Shown here: positions 41,290-49,283 of the stretch, piece after piece | How positions within the stretch are numbered: the stretch's first letter is position 1 | Layout of the letters: each line of letters starts with the position of its first letter | Assembly (NCBI GenBank): GCA_029168955.1 | Contig: JAPDOI010000384.1 | Span: 62,001-126,000, forward strand | Direction of reading: 5' to 3' | DNA length: 64,000 bases | Origin: Aplectana chamaeleonis | Lineage: Eukaryota > Nematoda > Chromadorea > Rhabditida > Cosmocercidae | Notes under the pieces: model-generated | The model's input: only the letters and a program-made list of their open reading frames with translations | The model's database searches: none | What the model was told of the DNA's origin: nothing | Position numbers and translations under genes: made by a program

Positions 41290-42490
41290 CGCTTCACCCC
41301 CCACCCTTCGATACCTTTACTTTGAAGGGTACCTCAAAATCGTGGGTTTACACACTAAATGAGCCGTGGAGCACGAAAACTGCTTTTTTCTGCTGCGGCT
41401 GTGGAGACCGGGGGGTGTGGGTGAATTTGCAGCCAACCAACACCGTTCGTCGGAGGTAAGTGCTGAACTTGTCAGAATTCGCACTCATGACACGTCATCG
41501 ATGGGTATTCAATATTATCGATTTTCATGCTTTTTGCACAAAATGCGGCGAACAGTGGTGATTGCTTTTGGGATTGGTTTTCTTGGTTGAAGAATTTTCT
41601 CAACAGTCATTATCGATAAATGCGGATCAATAATATTGATTTTTTCGCCCGTTGCACAAAATGCCGCAATGATTCTTCATTGTTGATGGCTCTCAGACAT
41701 GTGTTTGGAAAATTCTTCTCATCATACAAAACCATATACTAATGATCAATAATACCGATTTTTCACATTTTGCACCAAATGCGGCAATGAGTTTTATTTT
41801 TTTAAGTCATAGGTTTCAAAAATTGTACTCATACGACAATATCGTTTGGTATTGATGTTCCATCATTCCAAAATGGAAATTGTTGAGCAAAATTGAAGTC
41901 AGAAAGGAAACCTTTGGGAAAAATATGTGAAATTTTTCAAAATTTAGCTTCCTGGCAAAAGTAGCGTTTTGGAAATGTCATTAAGAAGTCAAAAAAAATT
42001 TCAAAAGTATCTTGAAATATCTTTAAAAAGTGATTTGACGCGAAATAGCCTGGAGTAAAAAAAAGCAGGGAAATGAAGTGAAATAACCAAAAAAATGCGA
42101 TTTGGTGATCGATCATTTCACAAACTTCTTCTCCGTTAAACTTATCAAAACGGAATCAAGCGCGCAACGGAAACATTGAGCCATTTTTGAAAGCTGTAAT
42201 AAGGGAATCAGCATATGTCATGCTGGGTGAGGGAAAGGCTCCATTCCATATCACGCTTGATTTCGTTTTGATAAGTTTAACGGAGAAGTTTGTGGAATGA
42301 TCGACCACCAAATCGTATTTTTTGGTTATTTCACTTCATTTCCCTGCTTTTTTATTACTCCAGGCTATTTTACGCCAAATCACTTTTCAAAGATATTTCA
42401 AGACGCTTTTGAAAATTTTTTTTTGACTTCTGAATGACATTGCCAAATCGCTACTTTTGCCAGGAAGCTCAATTTTCAGAAATTTCAATC
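41290..42490. repeat. Dispersed repeat R5, copy 2, without the CTCAG insertion
   Basis: Collinear with 6283-6760 plus 7704-9180. At 41781-41790 it reads GCGGCAATGA, the intact site that in the other copy is split by element E10. A family F foldback lies within (42048-42365). Confidence 0.7.
42048..42365. mobile_element. Family F foldback, copy 2 (318 bp)
   Basis: Ends GCCTGGAGTAAAAAAAAGCA and GCCTGGAGTAATAAAAAAGC, TA on both sides, arms with GAAATGAAGTGAAATAACC. Confidence 0.8.
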
Positions 42491-42561
42491 TATTTGGAAA
42501 TTTTCCTAAGACTTAGAAACTAAAAAAATTCCATACAAAAACATTTTATATATTATGGCAG

Positions 42562-42990
42562 GTGATTCGAGGACTTAGTGTTCAGGATAGTCACGGAACT
42601 TCAATGGGGTTACTTCAACCAATTAAGGAATTTTCCATAAGGGTAAGCAATCCGTGTCTAAAAACAAGGCACATATATATCAGGGCTGTGCGTTAATAAC
42701 GTTAACGTGTTAACGCATTAACGGATTAACGCGTTTTTTTTTCAAAAATTAACGATTAACGGTTAACGAAAAATTTTTTTTTCATTAACGCACACCCCTG
42801 ATATATATGTAATGAAAACTGACTTATTCATTATTTTACTTATAGTTAGTCCGTAAAACTCAAACTAGTCCATCAAATTCGACAGAATATACAGAGAAGT
42901 CCATATGAAAACATATGCATGTAGAATTTATCGAAAGGGGAAGCAGAAGCGAAAAAAATACAAATCGAAGGAGCGCCATGTATGCCACCA
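42562..42990 (+). pseudogene. Truncated family gene P2b
   Basis: Three pieces match the family layout. Exon 42562-42642 (81 bases, phase 0 at both ends) encodes VIRGLSVQDSHGTSMGLLQP and is the same length as the P1 exon at 33104. Exon 42846-42898 encodes LVRKTQTSPSNSTEYTE and shares TQTS with the P1 exon at 36311. The opening of the last exon, from 42925, encodes YRKGKQKRKKYKSKERHV, with KSKER as in P2. The last intron would be only 26 bases and the last exon runs into a tRNA-like repeat before any SDTLKGV motif. It is therefore a broken copy. Confidence 0.6.
42671..42810. mobile_element. 140-bp GTTAA-rich foldback, family G
   Basis: Ends ACATATATATCAGGG and complement. The interior is built from GCGTTAATAACGTTAACG and similar words. 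Lies in an intron of P2b and is related to 19140-19500. Confidence 0.7.
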
Positions 42991-43047
42991 TGGGTGGCGC
43001 AGTCGATAGAGCAAACTACCACCGCCACTTGTTCGACCACCACAGAC
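42991..43047 (+). repeat. tRNA-derived (SINE-like) sequence
   Basis: TGGGTGGCGCAGTCGATAGA is a good tRNA A-box region and TTGTTCGACCACC a recognisable but altered B box 33 bases later. It directly follows the broken end of P2b, so its insertion or a linked deletion probably removed the rest of that gene. Confidence 0.5.
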
Positions 43048-43088
43048 AGGGATCACCAATGGATATCTCACCTCATAGTTCTGCATTA

Positions 43089-43612
43089 CTCTGAAGGCTT
43101 TGGCCGCAAATTAGCCGGAAAATGCCTGCTTGCCGCGTAATAGCCGCTAAATAGCCGCCAAATAATGCTCGCCGCGAAATAGCCGAGAAATGGCCGCTAA
43201 ATAATGCTCACCGCAAAATAGCCGCCAAATAATGCTCGCCGCGAAATAGCCGCGTTATAGCCGAGAAATAATGCTCTCCAGGTAGATATACGGAGCATTC
43301 CAGAGGCATGATTCAGATGTCAGCACCTCCATCGGTTCAATTACCCAAGTTTGAGGTACTTGGACCTCGTTCAGCCTCTGGAGGCCCCGCCCAAGCACTG
43401 GCGGCCCCAGATGGTGGCTCGGCGAGCCGGCGATGCGTGTTGGTTAATTTTGTTTACTTCTGAGTATTTCTCGGTTATATCTCGGCTACTTCTCGGCTAC
43501 TTCTTGTCCGTTCCGTGAGAAGCCGAGAACTAGCCGCAAAATAGCCGGGAATTAGCCCACCGGGAGCCGCTGCGGAGCCTGGTGGGCTATTTCGCCGCCA
43601 AAACTCTCAGAG
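43089..43612. mobile_element. 524-bp foldback MITE carrying an SL1-like sequence
   Basis: Ends CTCTGAAGGCTTTGGC and CTCTGAGAGTTTTGGC, TA on both sides. Arms consist of variants of AAATAGCCGCCAAATAATGC. Between them is a unique-looking centre (about 43270-43460) conserved with the element at 60671 and containing the SL1-like sequence. Shorter relatives without this centre are at 21252 and 25728. Confidence 0.85.
43334..43355 (+). ncRNA. SL1-like 22-base sequence followed by GT
   Basis: This sequence starts GGTTCAATTACCCAAGTTTG and ends AG. It matches nematode SL1 (a 22-base leader conserved across the phylum) at 21 of 22 positions, with only base 5 changed from T to C. It is followed by GTACTTGG. 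CCAAGT within it can pair with ACTTGG just downstream, placing the GT in the loop. An AATTTTG lies 92 bases after the leader. It could be a degenerate SL RNA gene captured by a MITE, or a retrocopy of a trans-spliced transcript. Confidence 0.5.
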
Positions 43613-44421
43613 TAGGTGGTCTAACGTCACTGATAATTCATTCGTTGAGGATACATCCACTACAGATGGGTTGAAAAGACCTTTGTGTTAGGAATGAATG
43701 CTAGGTATAGGTTTTTTTCTCTCACATATCACACATTTTTCGGTTTTTTATATGGTGGGTTGAATGAAGCAACCCATCTGAGATTTTTCCTTCATGACAT
43801 GTCCTCTCCACGATTTTGTTTAATACCTTTCTCTTCTTCAAAATTCAACTTTTTAAACGATATTATCATGAATAATCGGGTCGTCCATATCGTCAGCCGT
43901 ATCCTGCATAATTTGGTCCTACGCAGCGCAAGCACTTGCACACTGGATCCCGCCCTTAATGCGCCTCATTCTGCGAAATCGACTGTAACTTACGAAAATC
44001 ACGTGGATGACGTTTATTCAATTCTGACAGAGAAAATATTCATATATTATATATATTTAGCATTTCAGATATTCTAGGCAAATACCGTGCGTAAAATTCA
44101 ATAGCAAATTTAGAAAACAATTTTATGTAAAAGTAGCAATTTAAAAACAGGAAATTATCAAAACCACTACATGATGACACTAAAAACAACTACAACACAT
44201 GAAAGAAGCAAGTGGCAGGGACGTTGGTCAGCTGCTCTTGCAGATGAGATCTTCTCTGTATTATATCTCTAAGTGTTTTCGACATTTGGTAGCTGCGCTC
44301 ACTTGGTTCTGAAAATGACAAACACGCTATTGATTGACAAACAAACAAGAATTCAGGGCTCTGGTTCGGAGAGCCTACAGCTCACTTCCTCTGCACCAAA
44401 GCCTACCTAGAACTCACCTAA
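43613..44421. other. No recognisable gene
   Basis: AT-rich; a 130-codon plus-strand frame (43685-44077) has no domain and no clear splice signals, so I do not call it. Confidence 0.3.
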
Positions 44422-44613
44422 GCTGTGCCAGTGGGCGATTCGTTTAGCAACTTCTTCGAGGCCAACGCTTTTGCCCTATTTCATAGGACCACCAACAAGG
44501 CTGCAGGCAAACCGAAACCGAATAAACTGAAAAGGAAGAGCTCATCAAAATCAACATTTCGTTCTAAGGCTTTTACAGAACTTATAAAATGTCAACAGTT
44601 GGTGAAACATTGA
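44422..44613 (+). CDS. Possible exon of a Lys/Ser-rich family gene
   Basis: After CACCTAAG the frame reads VPVGDSFSNFFEANAFALFH, then TTNKAAGKPKPNKLKRKSSS and SKSTFRSKAF. The VPVGD opening recalls VSPVGEQ in the 30245 exon, and the Lys/Ser composition fits the family. The acceptor is weak and no good donor is visible before the stop. It could belong to the 5' part of P3 or to another decayed copy. Confidence 0.3.
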   Translation, partial: AVPVGDSFSNFFEANAFALFHRTTNKAAGKPKPNKLKRKSSSKSTFRSKAFTELIKCQQLVKH

Positions 44614-44825
44614 TCTGAAGTGGCTAAGGGAGAAATCGATTTCATGGACGCCTGCAGGACGCTAACTAGAGATTATCTTACCTTTGCAGAGGCCCAAGCG
44701 GTCCATAAGATCTCGAACATTTCAGGGAGATTTGAACCCCATAGGGTAGCAAGAACAGGAACAGGGTAGAGAAGTTACTTTTATGGGATTACGGCGAAAA
44801 GAGTCTCCGTGGGTGGTCTCTACAA

Positions 44826-46030
44826 CTCAAACATTGAGAGCAGCGGATAGCTGGCGAAAATTCGCCAGTAGCCTAACATCTGGGTGACAGCTGGCACTTA
44901 GCTGGCCAATGGCAATCAAGAGGCCAACAGTTGGCAAACACTCGTCATGTCATTTAATGCCAGCGGCGGACGGCTGGCGAATATGTGCCAGTTGCCTCAC
45001 AACTGGGTGATAATTGGTATTTAGCTGGCAATTGGCAATTACGAGGCTGCCAGCTGGGTCCACCTCGGCATCTCAATTAGAGCTAGCGGCGGGCCGCTGG
45101 CGAAAATTCGCCAGTTGCTGAACATCTGGGTGACAGCTGGCATTTAGCTGGTCAATGGCAATCACGAGGCCAACAGTTGACACACTTTCGGCATGTCATT
45201 TAATGCGAGCGGCGGACCGCTGGCGAAAGTGTGCCAGATGCCTAACAGCTGGGTTATAACTGGCATTTAGCTGGCAATTGGCAATTACGAGGCCGCCAGC
45301 TGGGTCCGCCTCGGCATCTCAAGTAGAGCTAGCGGCGGACCGCTGGCGAAAGTGTGCCAGCTGCCTGAAAGCTGCGTGATAACTTGCATTCCGCTGGCAA
45401 GGGCAATCAAACCGCGAAATTACCGAGCGCCTAAAAACGCAGTTATTCACCAATCGGCACTTGGCTGGCGCCTAACCACCTAGTGGTATTCACTTGGCAC
45501 TGAGTTGTCACATGACTGGCACTCGAGAGAGTTGACGATTACTCACGTTTTAACATGTTATAGTTTGATCTCTGATTTCGCTGATAAGCCGAGCCGGTAT
45601 ATAAGGCGATTCAGTGTAATGAGTGTTCACTCGGCACTTTGATGCCGGCCCTGGAAGGTGACCTAAAGTCACTCTACAGGGGCTAGCATATTTTTGGTAG
45701 CTGAGGGGCAAGTCCCCACGGCTAGGGGGGGGGGAAGGTGGAATCGGTCCTCCAGCTCAAACCGTTGCGTAGGCGATCTCCTACGCAACGTTCTGCGGTG
45801 AGGGAGCCACCTCGATTTATAGGTATGCCAAGAGACTGGCGGACCCCTGGCAAATGATTGCTCAACAGCGGGCTGCCATGTAATAGCCAAGAGACTGCCA
45901 GCGGTCGGCCAACGTCCTGGCGGACCGCTGGCAAGGTTTCGGCGGACCGCCGGCTAATGGCTGTCCGACACCGGGAATGGTTTTCGCTCGCCAGGAAAAT
46001 GCCGGCAGTCCGCCAATCCCAATGTTCGAG
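44826..46030. mobile_element. CTCAG-type foldback element E1 (1,205 bp)
   Basis: Ends CTCAAACATTGAGAGCAGCG and CTCGAACATTGGGATTGGCG; no matching target duplication found. The left part is an imperfect tandem array of roughly 125/250-bp units rich in GCTGGCGAAAATTCGCCAG. It carries module m1, followed by two further hairpins, one with arms GTTGCGTAGG. Confidence 0.7.
45598..45723 (+). ncRNA. snRNA/SL-RNA-like module m1
   Basis: TATATAA at 45598; 60 bases on, AAG/GTGACC, the GT pairing in GTGAC-CTAAA-GTCAC. Just before it is the hairpin GGCACTTTGATGCC. Sm-like ATTTTTGG at 45690-45697, then hairpin AGCTGAGGGGCAAGTCCCCACGGCT (stem AGCTG/CGGCT and GGGG/CCCC), then a run of ten G. Confidence 0.4.
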
Positions 46031-46150
46031 TCCATGGAGTCTCCACGAAAACAATGACTGATAGCGCTATCAGACATATGATATCAGCCCAGATTTTAAT
46101 TTTCATGAAAGAATCATTTCATTTTCTTATGTGGCCCCACCAAACGGTTT
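46031..46150. repeat. Dispersed repeat R6, copy 1
   Basis: TGGAGTCTCCACGAAAACA and TGATATCAGC, GAATCATTTCATTTTCTT recur at 51470-51560, and weaker relatives at 60195-60300 and 61655-61751. CTCAG elements lie directly beside several of these copies. Confidence 0.6.
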
Positions 46151-47652
46151 CAATCCAACCGGTCTGCTCCTAAACAAATCATACGTATCGACCAAACGTG
46201 TTCAGACAGGTACTATACCCGCACTAATTCTTTTCAAAAAAGCCGAAAAAGTCATGAAATTGCGACTTTTCATCATAACACGGCTCAAAGTAACCCGTTC
46301 GGGAAGCTAGGGGCATATTTGATATCGACATCGAGAGCTCTTCATTTTCCGCACAGACATCTCTTATCCTGGTCCCGTTTGAAGCGAGAATGGACTTGGC
46401 ACATGTGAAGGGGATGAAAAATAAACTTTTCCAGATTGGGCTGTCACAGTGCTTATTTGAAAGAGGAACAGAAAGTAAAGTTGGAGGCCAGATCCCAGAT
46501 TTCGCAATTTCCGGGCCACATATGTTGCGATCCAGGCCGCATGCGTTGCGCTCCGGGTGCTACCGACGAGATTGATTCTTGCAACGCCCTGAGCGAAACT
46601 GTCGGCTGATGACGTCACAGTATATAATACAGCGTACATGGTTGCGCCCCGGGCCCTCTCTATAAACCGATTTTAGCAACACAGTTGCAAAAATCGGTAC
46701 ATCGACGTGATTCAGACGCTTCGCTGATCGATTATCGCACCCATTTGAGCTAATCGATTTTTAAAGGAAGAATCCAACGATTTCCACACATTCACCAAAT
46801 TCCCCCACCCTACTGAATTTTCTTGGATTTATGTGACCCTTAATTGTCCCTTTTCTAAGCTAGTGCTGCTTATCTAATACCTTTCAGCTTAATACACTTT
46901 CCCCTGCTTAGAATTTTGATTCCGTCACAACTTCCCTCACAACTTCACCCATTAATCTTCCAATTTCACTTAATTTACTCCGACTATTAGGTATATTTCC
47001 CTGAAATTATTAGGTATTCATAACAACCACCCTTTCTCAGAAACCTTCTAATGATCTCGTTGAACGATTCAAAGCTAACAATGGAAAGTATGCATGACAC
47101 ATATTTATTCCAAACATTATTAAAAGTTAAATATAAGTTTAAATATACATCAAAATAAATTCAAATATCCGAGCGATTTGTTTTTCTCATTTTTTCCCTC
47201 CATGAATGTTTGCAAACTGTGTTTGGAAAGTCATGTTAACGCTTCATTTTTCGAATACAAATATTGCACAAATATGAAGAATATAGTGAATTCTAGGATG
47301 GTCGAATATTGAGCGAAAAATGGAGCAGAGGAAATCAATTACGAGCCCTACAAGAGAAATAGTGAGAAACCCGCTCGAAAATCGCAGGAAGCCCAGATGC
47401 TCTTCCTTGTTCCAACTGATTCATCCGATTTCGAAATGCGCGCATCAGTCAACGCATGTGGCCTGGAGAGCAACCTGAACGCACTGCACGTTGCAATCAC
47501 AACCGAAACGCACCGCGAGTTCGAATATCAACTGCTCTGCGTTTCGGTCGCAGTGGGCGGGGAGGGGCGGGATCGGTTGCGCTCCGGGCCTGCTACTGTC
47601 TGAGCTTCCAAATTACAAGAACAGAGCCCGAAAAGAACTACAAGATCTGTAC
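46151..47652. other. Mostly AT-rich, no gene recognised
   Basis: Short GC-rich inverted words occur at 46510-46580 (GCCACATATGTTGCG, GGCCGCATGCGTTGCG) and 47450-47600 (GTTGCGCTCCGGGCC), suggesting old foldbacks. The remainder (46700-47400) is AT-rich without exon signals. Confidence 0.4.
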
Positions 47653-47656
47653 TTAA

Positions 47657-47840
47657 AGGCAGTGTTCACGATGGAATAAAAGGACGTGCTGGCTGTTTAT
47701 AGCTTTTGATTATGAAAGATGATAAGAAATTGTTAAGCTCTTCCATTGGCTAGAACAGGAGAGAGTATCCTCTGTGATGATCAGATGTTGAAGATAATGA
47801 ACAGCCAACACGCCTATTAATCTTATCGTGAACACTGCCT
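47657..47840. mobile_element. 184-bp foldback with TTAA target duplication
   Basis: Ends AGGCAGTGTTCACGAT and complement, flanked by TTAA at 47653-47656 and 47841-47844. A TTAA duplication is the hallmark of piggyBac-type insertion, though the ends do not start with the usual CCC. Internal sequence shows partial inverted similarity (GCTGGCTGTTTAT and AATGAACAGCCAAC). Confidence 0.8.
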
Positions 47841-47971
47841 TTAACAAAGCAAAAACACGATCACAGAATGCTCATCTTACTAGCGCCGTGCCAAGTTAGT
47901 ATAGGGCACCCTATGTGGCAGACGCAGTGGGTGGTCAGAAGGCGCGCGTTCTCGACATGAAGACGTTGAGG

Positions 47972-48450
47972 TCAAAATCTACACAGGTCAAGAAACGGAG
48001 CGAGCTCAGCTGTTATGGCAAGACATTCTTCTTTCCTTTTCATTTTAGGACTTTTGGCGATTATCCAAAACGCTTCGGGAGTCTCGCGTGCCGCAGTTTG
48101 TGGCTCCCGCGCTAGAATTTCCACGGTAGCCTCAAACTCCAGGTTCTCATGGCACAGTCTCCGGTGCATACCCAAAGGCGTAGCAGGGTTGGATTTGCTT
48201 AGGCCCGCAAGATGTTCTTTAAGGGCTCGTTTATGCTTCCGCCGCCAAGCGGCGCGGCAAAATACATTCCTGCAATATCGATCATGCCGCACCGCGTGAT
48301 CAATATTACAGAAATGCACTTCGCCGCGCCGCTCGGGGGCGGAAGTATAAACGACCCCTACGCGTGTGCACAGAAAACGCACGGTTTCCCCAGTATATTC
48401 GTCTTGACAAAGACCACAAACGATAACATAGACCCCCTGACGTCACGCAG
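47972..48450 (-). pseudogene. GIY-YIG endonuclease domain of a Penelope-like element, split by a MITE
   Basis: Reading minus, GVYVIVCGLCQDEYTGETVR then FLCTRV (about 48450-48355) gives the GVY...YTG signature of a GIY-YIG nuclease. After an interrupting foldback the same domain resumes as ALKEHLAGLSKSNPATPLGM, HRRLCH, FEATVEILA, TPEAFWIIAKSPKMKRKEEC and ends AITAELAPFLDLC at about 47990. In Penelope-like retroelements this domain is at the C-terminus after the reverse transcriptase; similar fusions are abundant in clade V nematodes, to my recollection. No reverse transcriptase is visible upstream, so it is a truncated copy. Confidence 0.65.
48221..48357. mobile_element. GC-rich MITE inside the GIY-YIG fragment
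   Basis: Inverted ends GGGCTCGTTTATGCTTCCGC and GGGGTCGTTTATACTTCCGC enclose CGGCGCGGC and GCCGCGCCG arms. It divides the GIY-YIG domain between FLCTRV and ALKEHL. Exact target duplication not resolved (TA-like). Confidence 0.75.
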
Positions 48451-48559
48451 TCTCCTTCGCCCCAAATGGGCATACTAAGCAATCTGGAGTAGCGCAAAAT
48501 CGATAATACGACCGAAACCGGATCAGCTGGCTTTTAGGTTAGGAGGCGGAGTTTCGACA

Positions 48560-48780
48560 ACCCTGACATCGTCGACCAACGCGGCGTGAAGGGCGACGAT
48601 GGGGCTCCGCAGAGTGTATTGACGCCGCGACGGCCCTACATCACTGCCAGCGAGCGGCAACCGACGCCCCGACGATGATGTTTCCGAACATTTTTGTCGC
48701 CGCGTCAAAGCTGACGCTCGGCGACCACTCGCCGGTCTCTGCAACTCCGCAGACCCCTTTAAGGTCGCGCGGACCGCTGC
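48560..48780. repeat. GC-rich foldback, family H, copy 2
   Basis: Inverted relative of 20676-20955: GTATTGACGCCGCGACGGCC, CACTGCCAGCGAGCGGCAAC and CGACCACTCGCCGGTCTCTG in reverse order. Ends with CCGCAGACCCCTTTAAGG. Confidence 0.65.
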
Positions 48781-48901
48781 GCTAAAACGGGGTTAAGGGA
48801 CGAATGGATTTAAAAACCTTCTTGACGTTCGACCAAATGTTAATCTCTCACGATGATACTTCTTTTTTTTGTCCTATGACCACTGCACTGCCTTTCTAGT
48901 A

Positions 48902-49093
48902 TTGTTAGGTCCGTGAATTGTTTCCTCAAGAAAATAACATTTAAATTCAATCCGCGGCTGGCGCGGCGGTTTAAATTTCACCAGCGCCTGGTGATTACCA
49001 GCCAGCTTCAAGTGAGATTCAAGCCGCCGCGCCAGCCGCGGTTTGAATTTAAATGTTTATTTTTCTTGAGGAAACAAGCCGCGGACCTAACAA
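48902..49093. mobile_element. 192-bp near-perfect hairpin element
   Basis: Ends TTGTTAGGTCCGTG and TTGTTAGGTCCGCG, TA on both sides. Arms AACATTTAAATTCAATCCGC and GGCTGGCGCGGCGG pair almost completely, so RNA or single-stranded DNA from here would fold into a long stem. Confidence 0.9.
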
Positions 49094-49283
49094 TACATTG
49101 TGTGGACGCACACAATGAAAATCACTGCTCATTTCGACTGGACACTGTTTACGGCTAGATATCACACCAACAACATCTAGACATGATCAATACAAGTGCA
49201 CTCATTTCACATAATGGTACCAGTCAATGTGGCTGCTAATTAGCTGGTGTCCATCGGTTTTGAGTCAGATACTTGTCACAACT

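Noticed and set aside
43080..43620. CRISPR-like array of short direct repeats
   Set aside because: The repeats (AAATAGCCGCC words) are variable, have no unique spacers, and form the arms of a TA-flanked foldback in a eukaryotic genome.
45669..46077. Open frames rich in Arg/Pro/Trp
   Set aside because: Generated by GCTGGC/GCCAGC repeats in element E1; the same frames appear in E3 and E5 only because of shared repeat sequence.
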